Counted from the stretch's first letter, positions 1 to 7,662 are shown. The stretch: 12,455 bases of DNA from JAVBOF01 sp031550915 (GCA_031550915.1 JAVBOF010000023.1:1-12455), one strand, 5' to 3'. Program-made: numbers and translations. The notes: generated by a model from the sequence alone, not told the origin.

Positions 1-175
1 CCTGACGGAGTTCGGATGCAGCATTAGCGTAAGGGTCGGCTTCCACGAAACCGGCGCAGGAAGCTGTTCTTCCGATGGGGTCATTATCCTTCAGCTGAAA
101 GATGATTGTGAAGAGATACTACAAAGGCTGGAAGGCCTGGAAGGTGTCAAAACAAAAGTCATTAGTTTTGATTAA
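1..175 (+). CDS. Small ACT-like protein, 3' end only (hydrogenase-regulator-like)
   Basis: An open frame enters from the left edge (first full codon at 2) and ends at TAA 173-175, giving the last 57 residues. The visible part reads as one half of a ferredoxin-fold/ACT-like domain: a strand with VRVGFHETG, a CSSDG turn, a strand VIILQL, a helix rich in D/E/L, then EGVKTKVISF. The pattern RVG...., hydrophobic strand, Asp-rich helix, GV.xK resembles the small TM1266-type proteins annotated as putative iron-only hydrogenase system regulators, and related ACT-like proteins of Clostridia. The match is from memory of the pattern, not a search. The upstream part, the start and any operon partner lie outside the window, so the function is only suggested. 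No strong terminator follows except possibly the 191-263 inverted repeat. Confidence 0.5.
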   Translation, partial: LTEFGCSISVRVGFHETGAGSCSSDGVIILQLKDDCEEILQRLEGLEGVKTKVISFD

Positions 176-190
176 TATAACTCAAATAAT

Positions 191-263
191 AAATGATCTG
201 TGATAAATCGTGTGTACGTCTTGGATAGAGGAGCAGAATGCACTTTAGTTTCACAGATCATTT
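191..263 (+). repeat. 13-bp perfect inverted repeat in the ABC operon leader
   Basis: AAATGATCTGTGA at 191-203 is exactly complementary to TCACAGATCATTT at 251-263, with 47 bases between the arms. The 3' arm runs into TTTTCTT, so the structure could act as a weak long-loop terminator for the partial gene before it, or as part of a regulatory leader for the ABC operon after it. A third copy of the 5' arm lies at 318-330, overlapping the ribosome binding site of the ATPase gene. Confidence 0.7.
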
Positions 264-282
264 TCTTGATTATCGGGGCTGA
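238..282 (+). CDS. Possible 14-codon leader peptide upstream of the ABC operon
   Basis: ATG 238 follows AGAGGAG at 227-233, with a rather short 4-base spacer, and reads MHFSFTDHFLDYRG to TGA 280-282. Codons 5-9 overlap the 3' arm of the inverted repeat (251-263). A tiny ORF with a recognisable ribosome binding site, placed across a structured leader before a transporter operon, is typical of translational attenuation control. An ORF this short can also arise by chance, and no homology can be claimed. Confidence 0.3.
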   Translation: MHFSFTDHFLDYRG

Positions 283-317
283 TAATTGGCAGGTATTTTT
301 GCTGGCATAACAAATCT

Positions 318-330
318 AATGATCTGATGA
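318..330 (+). promoter_or_regulatory. Third copy of the leader motif, overlapping the ABC ATPase ribosome binding site
   Basis: AATGATCTG at 318-326 repeats the 5' arm at 192-200. Together with TGA 328-330, and with A327 bulged, it can pair with TCACAGATCATT at 251-262. This pairing excludes the 191-203/251-263 hairpin and would cover part of the ATGAGG ribosome binding site (327-332) of the ATPase gene. The complementarity is directly visible; the regulatory role is inferred. Confidence 0.4.
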
Positions 331-338
331 GGTTCGCT

Positions 339-1043
339 ATGGAAGGATTGATATCGGGAAAAGGTATAACAAAGGTATATAAAACAGGAGATGTTGAGGT
401 ATTCGCACTGAGAGGCTTGGATTTTTCGATATCTGAGGGTGAATTCAATGTTATACTCGGGCCCAGCGGTTCCGGAAAAAGTACGCTTTTGAATATAATC
501 GGAGGTCTTGATACGCCTAGTGAAGGGGAGCTTTTTTACCGTGGAAACAGTCTGATAAACATGGATAACAGACAGCTGACAAACTACAGGCGATCCACTA
601 TCGGCTTTGTATTTCAATTCTATAACCTGATGCCAAACCTCACCGCGAAAGAGAATATCAAGCTGGCTTCTGATGTGGCTGATGCCCCGCTGGATATCGG
701 CCAGCTTTTACATGAGATAGATCTTGAGGACCGTGCAGGATATTTCCCTTCGCAGCTTTCAGGCGGACAGCAGCAACGAATAGCAATAGCGCGCGCCGTT
801 ATCAAGAACCCGGATCTTCTGCTTTGTGACGAGCCCACCGGGGCACTGGATCTTTCTACAGGCATACAGGTGTTGAGGGTCCTTCAAAAATTCAATAGGG
901 AATATAAAAAGACTGTCGCGATAATAACCCACAATTCAGGTATAGCGGCTATGGCGAATAAAGTTTTTATTCTTAAGGACGGGCAGATAGCACAGGAATA
1001 CCGGAACGAAAGCCCGGTTGACGCGGAAGAGGTTAAATGGTAA
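339..1043 (+). CDS. ABC transporter ATP-binding protein, MacB/LolD type
   Basis: This is the cytoplasmic ATPase of an ABC system of the MacB/LolD/FtsE class, which powers a FtsX-type permease. In the 234-residue product the motifs are complete: Walker A GPSGSGKS at 41-48, Q-loop FQFYNLMP with Gln93, signature LSGGQQQR at 140-147, Walker B LLLCDEP at 160-166 with D-loop GALD, and the switch His198 in ITHN. ATG 339 is preferred over the in-frame ATG 327, because ATGAGG at 327-332 gives a ribosome binding site six bases before 339 while 327 has none. The last codons overlap the permease start by seven bases, implying translational coupling. The substrate cannot be told from the ATPase. Expression may be controlled by the structured leader at 191-332. 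Confidence 0.93.
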   Translation: MEGLISGKGITKVYKTGDVEVFALRGLDFSISEGEFNVILGPSGSGKSTLLNIIGGLDTPSEGELFYRGNSLINMDNRQLTNYRRSTIGFVFQFYNLMPNLTAKENIKLASDVADAPLDIGQLLHEIDLEDRAGYFPSQLSGGQQQRIAIARAVIKNPDLLLCDEPTGALDLSTGIQVLRVLQKFNREYKKTVAIITHNSGIAAMANKVFILKDGQIAQEYRNESPVDAEEVKW

Positions 1044-3403
1044 AAACAATTTTTATAAAAGCCCTTCGCGATATCAAATATCATAAGGGCGCATACATAG
1101 CCTGTGCTTTGGTTATGGCTATCGGTATAACCGCGTTTGCGGGACTTTCGCAGATGTCGGACTCATTACCGCAGACGCGCGACGATTTTTACAGCAGTTG
1201 CAGATTCGGTGACGCGTTTTCTTCGGTTGAATCGATGCCGTCTTCTATGCTTGGCCGGGTAAATGCGATAGATGGAGTTGAAAAAGCTTCCGGAAGGCTG
1301 GTTTCGGAATTCCGTATGGAAAACGAAGAAAACCGTTCTGTAACAGTAAAAACAGTTTCCTATGATAGCAACGATGAAAACAGGCTGAACGATATAATTT
1401 GCAAAAGCGGACGGTTGCCAGATCCGGGTTTGAGGGAGGCAGTTCTTTCTGAGAGCTTCTTTACCGCGAATGGTTTTCATATAGGCGATGAACTAACGCT
1501 GGTCATCGGCGGCCGGGAATGCGGCTTTGAGATAACAGGGACGATACAATCGCCGGAATATATCTATGTGGTCTCTGAGGGCAGTATAATGCCCGATGAC
1601 AAGGCGTACGGCATTGCTTTTGTACCATTGGATGTTTTGAGTAGTTTGATGAATATGACCGGCGAGTACAATGATATCTCGGTAAAGCTTATTAGCGGGA
1701 AGAAAATAGAGGACGTCCAACCGGATATTGAGGAGGCCTTAAAGCCGTATGGTCTGAAAACCTTCGTTCGGGCAAAAGACCAAGCGAGCAACAATATGCT
1801 CGGCATAGAAATAAAAGGGCTGCAGAGCATGGTAAGCAGTATTCCGATAATGTTTCTTATTATCGGTGTAATAATCATGATGGTAATAGTCAAGCGGACT
1901 ATAGAGCAGCAACGCACATTGATCGGCCTAATGAAAGCCATCGGATACACGGATATGCAGATATTGGCGCACTACGGCGTTTATGGAGCGGTGATAGGTA
2001 TTGCAGCGGCGGTTATAGGAGGGCTTGGCGGTTCGGTACTGGCGGGGGGAATGGCGTCGTTGTACAGCGTATACTTCCATATGCCTTCACTTACCGGGAC
2101 GTTGGAACCCGCGGCGATCATCCAGCTCGGCCTGCTTTCCCTTATTGCGGCAATCCTCGCTTCGTTCCTTGGATCCCGTGGGGTTTTGAAGATGCAGGCG
2201 GCTGAATCGATGCGTCCGCCCGCGCCGCCACCGGGAAAGAAGATACTATTAGAAGGATTCACACCGTTTTGGAACAGGTTGAAGAGCATATCCCAGATGG
2301 TTTTGCGGAACATATTCCGAAATAAAGGCCGCACGGTCCTTACTTTGTTTGGACTGACAATCTGCTATAGCATGATTGCCGCGGTGTTTGCGTTTTGGCC
2401 GATGGTCGACTTTCTTTTTCAAAGGGAATTCCGTGATGTTCAAAGGTACGATCTTAAGATAGGGCTTTCAACATATTCGAAGGCCAAGGCAGCGGAGAAC
2501 GCCGCATTGGCTTTACCAGGCGTAGTAACGGCGAACAGCACTGCGGAGTTGCCGGTTACAATAACGAAGGATGAAAAGCGAAAGGACACGACTCTGATCG
2601 TTTTGGAACCGGATAACGAGCAATATCTGCTGTACGGCGTGGATGAAAAGCCGATGCGTTTACCATTGGAAGGTGTAGTTATATCGAAAAGGCTTGCCGA
2701 AGTACTGGGCCTGGGAATCGGGGATGAACTGCTGCTGGATTCCGCCTGGCCGGACGTGGAGTCGCATACCTTTGTGAGCGGAATATGTATACAGTACTTT
2801 GGGATGAACGCGTTTATGGATAGGGAGTATTTTGTAAAGACCTTTGGCGTCCCCGCGATATCCAATTCCGTCATGCTTATGACCAGTGATCTGCATAATG
2901 ACAGGGAGCAGCTATCCAACCAGCTAAACAAAGCCCGAAACGTCTCCGCATATGCTGACCGGGGTCAGATGCTGGACAGCTTGTTGGACCAGTATGCAAC
3001 ATCGATGTCCGCACTGTATGTTATGGCTTTACTTGCGGTATTTGCGGGCTTTGCAATATTGTATAACGCAAGCGTAATATCGCTGTCTGAAAGGATACGG
3101 GAACTTGCCTCCATGCGGGTTTTGGGGTTTTCTGTACGGGAGACCGTCGGCGTAATTGTATTGGAGCAGGTCATTTTACTATTGATTGGAGTTTTGATTG
3201 GCATACCGGTTGCCGGGCAACTTATGCAGGCGTTGGCTACCAGTATGGCTAGCGATTCGTTTGCAATACCTGCAAAGATACCGCCAGTATCATACATTCT
3301 TGCCGCTTGCAGCACTGTATTTGCCTTGCTTGTTGCTACGCTGTTTACAAATAAAAAGGTGCAAAAACTGGATCTTGTAGAGGTTTTGAAACAAAGGGAT
3401 TGA
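1037..3403 (+). CDS. ABC transporter permease with two FtsX/MacB-type modules
   Basis: This 788-residue membrane protein contains a duplicated FtsX-like permease. I see about eight membrane segments: near 18-38, 266-286, 314-338 and 360-380 in the first module, and near 432-456, 657-678, 704-730 and 751-771 in the second. Each module has a large extracytoplasmic domain (about 40-265 and 457-655) after its first segment. The loops after segments 2 and 6 carry the FtsX-type motifs LIGLMKAIGY (295-304) and RELASMRVLGF (688-698), which probably contact the ATPase. A Pro-rich linker (PPAPPPG, 394-400) joins the modules. The ATG overlaps the end of the ATPase gene by seven bases. The duplicated form resembles clostridial peptide or lipid exporters. 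The substrate is unknown. Confidence 0.9.
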   Translation: MVKTIFIKALRDIKYHKGAYIACALVMAIGITAFAGLSQMSDSLPQTRDDFYSSCRFGDAFSSVESMPSSMLGRVNAIDGVEKASGRLVSEFRMENEENRSVTVKTVSYDSNDENRLNDIICKSGRLPDPGLREAVLSESFFTANGFHIGDELTLVIGGRECGFEITGTIQSPEYIYVVSEGSIMPDDKAYGIAFVPLDVLSSLMNMTGEYNDISVKLISGKKIEDVQPDIEEALKPYGLKTFVRAKDQASNNMLGIEIKGLQSMVSSIPIMFLIIGVIIMMVIVKRTIEQQRTLIGLMKAIGYTDMQILAHYGVYGAVIGIAAAVIGGLGGSVLAGGMASLYSVYFHMPSLTGTLEPAAIIQLGLLSLIAAILASFLGSRGVLKMQAAESMRPPAPPPGKKILLEGFTPFWNRLKSISQMVLRNIFRNKGRTVLTLFGLTICYSMIAAVFAFWPMVDFLFQREFRDVQRYDLKIGLSTYSKAKAAENAALALPGVVTANSTAELPVTITKDEKRKDTTLIVLEPDNEQYLLYGVDEKPMRLPLEGVVISKRLAEVLGLGIGDELLLDSAWPDVESHTFVSGICIQYFGMNAFMDREYFVKTFGVPAISNSVMLMTSDLHNDREQLSNQLNKARNVSAYADRGQMLDSLLDQYATSMSALYVMALLAVFAGFAILYNASVISLSERIRELASMRVLGFSVRETVGVIVLEQVILLLIGVLIGIPVAGQLMQALATSMASDSFAIPAKIPPVSYILAACSTVFALLVATLFTNKKVQKLDLVEVLKQRD

Positions 3404-3433
3404 TTTATATACAAATTGAAAGGACTTGATGCT

Positions 3434-4600
3434 ATGAACGCAGCAGCCAAATCGACTCGTAAGAAATTAAAATGGATCATAATCGTCGCAATTATAATTG
3501 TAATAGCGGTATTTGCCGCGCTTTCCTCTATGAAACCAATGGCGGTCGACGCGACGGTTCTGGAAAACCAGACCGTAGAATATAAGTTTAGCGAGGAGGG
3601 CATAGTCAAGTCTAAGACCAATACTGCCGTCGCATCGGATGTTGCCGGCGTTGTAAAGAATATAATTGCCAAGGAAGGCGATATCGTTAAAAAAGGCGAT
3701 AAGCTGATTGAGATGGATGTTGAAGATATCGGGACACAGATAGAAAAGAAAAAGACCGAGCGGGATAATATCGAAGCCCAGTGGAAGCAATTTAAAGAAG
3801 ATACCGAAAGGCAGATCGCCGCGCTGAAATCCCAAAGGGATGCCGGATATGTGCCGAGGAAAGTAAAAACACAATTAAACAGGCAAATAGATATTTTACA
3901 GAAGAACCTTGACGAAAAATCTGAATCCGGATCCAAGCATTATTACAATACGTTGCTGGAAAGTGCTGATCTAGAACTGCGAGATCTCCAGAAACAGATG
4001 GATGCCGCGGTCGTCAAGGCTCCGATTGCAGGTGTAATTACAAAAATATATCCCGAAACAGGGCAGAGCGTTGCCAAGGGCGGATCCTTGCTGGATATGT
4101 CCGATGATATGAGCAAGGAGATCGAATGCATGGTTACGACAAGCGATGTCGGTATGCTGAAAGTGGGTATGCCTGCCGTTTTGGTGTGGGAAAGACGCGA
4201 CGGGGATATGAGATTTGACGGGCAGATCACAGCTATATCTACGGTAGCGACTGAGGGTGTAAATGCGCTCGGGCTGAATGAGCAACGCGTGAAGGTGCTG
4301 ATTGCACCGAGCTTTACAAAAGAAAATTCGCCGGGTGTTGGCAGCGGATTGAAGACGGAGTTTATTACGGACAAAATCGAAAATTGCATTGCAGTGCCAA
4401 AGACAGCGCTCTTTAAACATGAGGATGGCGACGCGGTATGGGTAGTGCAAGACGGAGTGGTACGTGCTCAGATAATTGAGAAATCTCTCTCTACGGATAG
4501 GGTCACGGTAATAACAAAAGGGTTGAATAGCGGTGATACCGTTATTGATAACGGATCTTTGGAAGGCTTGGTGAACGGTAAAAAAGTTTCTATAAAATAG
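3434..4600 (+). CDS. HlyD/MacA-type periplasmic adaptor (membrane fusion-like) protein
   Basis: This is the adaptor subunit of the ABC exporter, anchored outside the membrane and contacting the permease. In the 388-residue product, a basic start (KSTRKKLK) leads into one membrane anchor at about 14-31. A first lipoyl half follows (SDVAGVVKNIIAKEGDIVKKG, about 68-88, abridged), then a charged coiled coil at about 98-192. The second lipoyl half is APIAGVITKIYPETGQSV (196-213). A beta-barrel region follows to about 320, and a membrane-proximal domain ends the protein. ATG 3434 was chosen because AAAGGA (3419-3424) lies nine bases before it; the in-frame TTG at 3416 has no such site. The 30-base gap to the permease marks one operon. 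No TolC-like partner is present, as expected for a Gram-positive MacA/YknX-type system. Confidence 0.9.
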   Translation: MNAAAKSTRKKLKWIIIVAIIIVIAVFAALSSMKPMAVDATVLENQTVEYKFSEEGIVKSKTNTAVASDVAGVVKNIIAKEGDIVKKGDKLIEMDVEDIGTQIEKKKTERDNIEAQWKQFKEDTERQIAALKSQRDAGYVPRKVKTQLNRQIDILQKNLDEKSESGSKHYYNTLLESADLELRDLQKQMDAAVVKAPIAGVITKIYPETGQSVAKGGSLLDMSDDMSKEIECMVTTSDVGMLKVGMPAVLVWERRDGDMRFDGQITAISTVATEGVNALGLNEQRVKVLIAPSFTKENSPGVGSGLKTEFITDKIENCIAVPKTALFKHEDGDAVWVVQDGVVRAQIIEKSLSTDRVTVITKGLNSGDTVIDNGSLEGLVNGKKVSIK

Positions 4601-4631
4601 GGGATAATAGTATAATTTGTATAACATACAC

Positions 4632-4661
4632 TTGAAACTCCTATGGGTTTTAGCCTATAAT
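4632..4661 (+). promoter_or_regulatory. Sigma-A-type promoter for the AOR gene
   Basis: TTGAAA at 4632-4637 and a perfect TATAAT at 4656-4661, separated by 18 bases, lie about 40 bases before the AOR start. This suggests the AOR and MoaD-like genes are transcribed separately from the ABC operon. No hairpin terminator was seen between 4601 and 4631. Confidence 0.65.
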
Positions 4662-4701
4662 TATCACACATAAATGCAATATACTTGAGGAGGGATTTTT
4701 T

Positions 4702-6585
4702 ATGACTAATGGTGGATATACCCGTAAACTTCTGCGGATCGACCTATCCAAAGAGAGCTTCAATATTGAGGAAATACCTGATAATATCATTGAGCAATAT
4801 TTGGGTGGAGCAGGCTTTGGCATCAAATATCTTTTGGACGAGGTGCCCGCTGATACCGATCCTTTAAGCGAAAAGAACAAACTTTTCTTTTCCTGCGGCC
4901 CGCTTGCGGGGACGGATACCCCATGTGCCAGCAGGATATCTGTCGTTTCCAAATCTCCGCTGACCGGCGCGGTAGGTATGTGCATGTCCGGCGGGCATTT
5001 TCCGGCGGAGATGAAGTTTGCCGGATTTGATATGATAGTTATTGAAGGCAAATCAGAAAAGCCCAAATACCTGTATATCAAAAACGGAAAGGTCACTTTC
5101 AAAGACGCCAAGCATCTTTGGGGGACGACAACTATAGACTGCCAGCAGATAATTAAGGACGAGCTCCATGACCAGAGTATACGTATTGCGTGTATCGGGC
5201 CAGCAGGCGAAAACCTTTCCCGTATATCATGTATTATAAATGAACGACGGGCGGCAGGCAGAAAAGGCCTTGGCGCGGTTATGGGCTCAAAAAACCTCAA
5301 GGCCATTGCCCTCGTAGAGGAAAACCGTGAGGTTGCCATAGCGGATAAAGAAGCATATAAAGCAGCACGCTCGAACATGCTTAAGGCAATGAAGGAAAGC
5401 CCAGTGCTCTACCCGGAATTCTCAAAATATGGCACGCCTATGACGCTTGATGTTGCGTGGGGCCTTGGAATATACCCTACAAAGAATTTTATGACGACAG
5501 GTGCCTGGGCTCCGGTGGAGGAATTGGGGACGGCGGCCAACGAAGCGCAGAAGATAGGCGCTGAACGCTGCTACCAATGCCCCGTTGGTTGCTCGCAGAT
5601 GAAAATAGTTAAAAAAGGTCGTTATGCAGGTATCATGTCGGTACCAGAGTTTGAGACACTCTATTCCCTGGGCGGAAACACTGGTATGGAGAACCTAGAC
5701 GCAGTCATCGCGGGAGACAGGATATGCGATGAACAGGGGATGGATACTATATCAGCAGGCGTAGTTATAGGCTTTGCGATGGAATTGTATGAAAAAGGTA
5801 TCTTAACGAAAGAAGATACCGACGGAATAGATTTGAAATTTGGCAACGATGACGCAATGCTGCAAGTGCTCGTCAAGATGGCGCAAAGGGATGGTATCGG
5901 AGATCTATTGGCTGATGGGGTTAAGCGTGTTGCCGAAAAAATTGGAAAGGGAAGCGAAAAGTTTGCTGTACACGTAAAAGGCTTGGAACTGCCGGGCTAT
6001 GATGTTCGCGGCGCTAAGGCACACGGCTTAAGCATGGCAACGTCGTATACAGGAGCGGATCACAACAGGGGATATGCTTTCCAGGAAGTATTCTCGATTC
6101 CTGTGCCGTATCCGGTTGACCGGTTTGAAATAAAGGGCAAGGGCGCATTGACGAAATGGAATCAGGATTACCGTTCCGTTACCTGCGATTGTGCGCCGAT
6201 GTGCGCTTTCCTTATGGATATGGCTTTGCCGGGCATCTGCGCGGAAAACACCGCAAGCCTCGTTAACGGTGCCGCAGGGACGCAGTTTACACCGGAATCT
6301 GTTGCGCAAATAGGCGAAAGGGTGAACAATATAGCAAGGATATATAATATCTGCGCGGGCTTTACAAGGCAGGATGACCATCTGCCGCCGAGAATAATGA
6401 ACGAACCACTGACCGGCGGATCTGCAAAAGGCCAGCATGTACCTTTGGAAGATATGAACTTCATGCTTGACGAATATTATGACGCACGCGGATGGACAAA
6501 AGACGGCGTGCCGACTGAAGACAAACTGAAAGAGCTGGGACTTGAGGGTTATATGCCGTTGTTGAAGGCTAAAGGAGCTATGTAG
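4702..6585 (+). CDS. Aldehyde:ferredoxin oxidoreductase (tungsten, AOR family)
   Basis: This cytoplasmic enzyme carries a tungsten bis-pyranopterin cofactor and a [4Fe-4S] cluster. AOR-family enzymes interconvert aldehydes and carboxylic acids using ferredoxin. The 627-residue length fits the family (about 600-630). The N-terminal domain shows the conserved GGYTRKLLRIDL start, YLGGAGFG (33-40) and the cofactor-binding stretch around 85-115 with SGGHFPAEMKFAG. The cluster ligands are C290-x2-C293-x3-C297 (CYQCPVGC) and, after DCAP, C501. The two pterin-contact motifs are D348-TISAG and D496-x4-C501. Glu316 in VPEFE and His454 in ADHNRG lie where catalytic residues of the family are expected; that alignment is from memory. 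GAGGAGGG at 4687-4694 is an excellent ribosome binding site. The substrate range cannot be deduced. Confidence 0.93.
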   Translation: MTNGGYTRKLLRIDLSKESFNIEEIPDNIIEQYLGGAGFGIKYLLDEVPADTDPLSEKNKLFFSCGPLAGTDTPCASRISVVSKSPLTGAVGMCMSGGHFPAEMKFAGFDMIVIEGKSEKPKYLYIKNGKVTFKDAKHLWGTTTIDCQQIIKDELHDQSIRIACIGPAGENLSRISCIINERRAAGRKGLGAVMGSKNLKAIALVEENREVAIADKEAYKAARSNMLKAMKESPVLYPEFSKYGTPMTLDVAWGLGIYPTKNFMTTGAWAPVEELGTAANEAQKIGAERCYQCPVGCSQMKIVKKGRYAGIMSVPEFETLYSLGGNTGMENLDAVIAGDRICDEQGMDTISAGVVIGFAMELYEKGILTKEDTDGIDLKFGNDDAMLQVLVKMAQRDGIGDLLADGVKRVAEKIGKGSEKFAVHVKGLELPGYDVRGAKAHGLSMATSYTGADHNRGYAFQEVFSIPVPYPVDRFEIKGKGALTKWNQDYRSVTCDCAPMCAFLMDMALPGICAENTASLVNGAAGTQFTPESVAQIGERVNNIARIYNICAGFTRQDDHLPPRIMNEPLTGGSAKGQHVPLEDMNFMLDEYYDARGWTKDGVPTEDKLKELGLEGYMPLLKAKGAM

Positions 6586-6873
6586 ATGATCGTCCGCGTT
6601 AAAGCTGTAATGCATCTTGCTATGGCTATTGGGAAGCATCTTTTGGATGTTGAATTACCCGATGGTTCGAGCATAAACGATCTTATTGAAAATCTCAGCG
6701 CCCAATATGGAGATGAGGTTTCAAAGATATTGCATGATGAGCGGCGGAGCGACCAGCATCCAGGGCTGATGTTTATTGTTAACGGGAACCACGTAATATA
6801 CAGGGAGTATTTTGACACTGTTTTGCAGGACGAGGTTGATGGATATTTTGTTTTACCTGCCTGTGGTGGATAA
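6586..6873 (+). CDS. MoaD/ThiS-type ubiquitin-fold sulfur carrier
   Basis: This 95-residue protein has the beta-grasp pattern of MoaD/ThiS. A first strand (MIVRVKAVMHLAM) is followed by a strand with DVELPDGSSINDLIENL (21-37, the usual hairpin and helix), a central MFIVNGNHV strand (62-70), and a C-terminal YFVLPACGG. The exposed Gly-Gly end is the residue pair adenylated and thiocarboxylated by an E1-like enzyme. The ATG follows the AOR stop codon directly, with AAAGGAG at 6571-6577 inside the AOR gene as ribosome binding site, so the two are coupled. MoaD-like carriers paired with AOR genes are known and are thought to supply sulfur for the tungstopterin dithiolene. A role in other sulfur transfer is possible. 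The general moa genes are absent from this window. Confidence 0.85.
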   Translation: MIVRVKAVMHLAMAIGKHLLDVELPDGSSINDLIENLSAQYGDEVSKILHDERRSDQHPGLMFIVNGNHVIYREYFDTVLQDEVDGYFVLPACGG

Positions 6874-6890
6874 AATTTAAGAAACGCTAA

Positions 6891-6923
6891 AAAACCCGCA
6901 CCGGGGAGCCCGGGGCGGGTTTT
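6891..6923. terminator. Bidirectional intrinsic terminator between convergent genes
   Basis: AAAACCCGC at 6891-6899 pairs with GCGGGTTTT at 6915-6923. Inside it CCGGG 6901-6905 pairs with CCCGG 6909-6913 around a GAG loop, with one A/G mismatch between the two stems. Read on the minus strand the stem ends in six T residues, so it is strongest for the E1-like gene; the plus strand has four T residues after the MoaD-like gene. Confidence 0.9.
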
Positions 6924-6941
6924 GCACGTATATCCATAGCC

Positions 6942-7628
6942 CTATCTGCCGTCCAACTTGATTATGCTGTAATCGTTATGGAAAAGATCGGCTAGTAGAA
7001 AACTATTCCTTAAGATATCCTTTTTTCCAAGCAGTACTTTGACAGCTTCGGCGGATTGGCAGGAAGCGATAGTACAAGCAGTGAAGGGGAGATTTCCGGC
7101 GGTGCTTTCCACATTTCGTCCGTGATCGTTACCGAAAAGTATATCCAGAGTTTTATCATCGGGGAAGATCGTAGATACCTGGCCGACCCAACCGTTGATA
7201 CCACCGTGGATCATGGGTATATTGAGCTTTTTACAGGCATCAAAAAGGATAAAGCGGCTTGGGATGTTATCTAAAGCATCTATGGCGATATCATGTCCCC
7301 TAAGTATATCTATGGCATTACTTTGGTCTAAACGTTCGCAAACGGCGTTCAGCCGTACCGATGAATTGACTTTTGCAATTCGTTCTTTGGCGGCCAGCGC
7401 TTTGCTTTTGCCCAAGAAGTCTTCGCGGGACAAAAGCTGCCGGTTCAAGTTGCTCTCTTCAAAGACATCGCCGTCTACCGCGGTTATATTCAAAACCCCT
7501 ATACGCGCAAGGTTTTCAATTATAAAGCCACCCAGGCCACCGCAACCGACCACGCAGACACTGCTTTTGTGAAGCCGCTCTATTTCGCCCATTGAAAGGG
7601 AATCCATGTTTTTTGAATATCGTGACAT
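6942..7628 (-). CDS. ThiF/MoeB/HesA-family adenylyltransferase (E1-like)
   Basis: This 228-residue protein activates the C-terminal glycine of a ubiquitin-fold carrier by adenylation. It starts with RYSKNM, as many members do (RYSRQ), and has the nucleotide-binding GCGGLGG (28-34). Next come the acidic strand end VDGD (51-54), NLNRQ (60-64) contacting ATP, GKSKA (73-77) and the metal-binding DALDN (117-121). C185 in PFTACTIAS is the candidate active cysteine. The paired CxxC zinc motifs of MoeB and ThiF are missing, so it is a compact form. The start at 7628 has AGAGG (7636-7640, minus strand) seven bases upstream. It converges on the AOR and MoaD-like genes and is the natural candidate to charge that MoaD. 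TcdA-like tRNA dehydratase is a less likely alternative, since it is usually longer. Confidence 0.88.
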   Translation of the reverse strand: MSRYSKNMDSLSMGEIERLHKSSVCVVGCGGLGGFIIENLARIGVLNITAVDGDVFEESNLNRQLLSREDFLGKSKALAAKERIAKVNSSVRLNAVCERLDQSNAIDILRGHDIAIDALDNIPSRFILFDACKKLNIPMIHGGINGWVGQVSTIFPDDKTLDILFGNDHGRNVESTAGNLPFTACTIASCQSAEAVKVLLGKKDILRNSFLLADLFHNDYSIIKLDGR

Positions 7629-7662
7629 AAGCCCGCCTCTTCATATGCTTTCTTCCAGTTAC

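Noticed and set aside
327..338. ATG 327 as start of the ABC ATPase
   Set aside because: No ribosome binding site precedes it, while ATGAGG at 327-332 sits six bases before ATG 339, which also fits the usual family N-terminus.
3416..3433. TTG 3416 as start of the adaptor protein
   Set aside because: No ribosome binding site before it; AAAGGA 3419-3424 serves ATG 3434.
2965..3936. Long minus-strand open frame of 323 codons across the permease/adaptor junction
   Set aside because: Its translation is Ser/Ile/Thr-rich without recognisable motifs and lies antisense to two well-supported genes.
6028..6639. Minus-strand open frame of 203 codons inside the AOR gene
   Set aside because: It is antisense to a conserved AOR region including the C501 motif; its composition is unlike a real protein and no ribosome binding site supports it.
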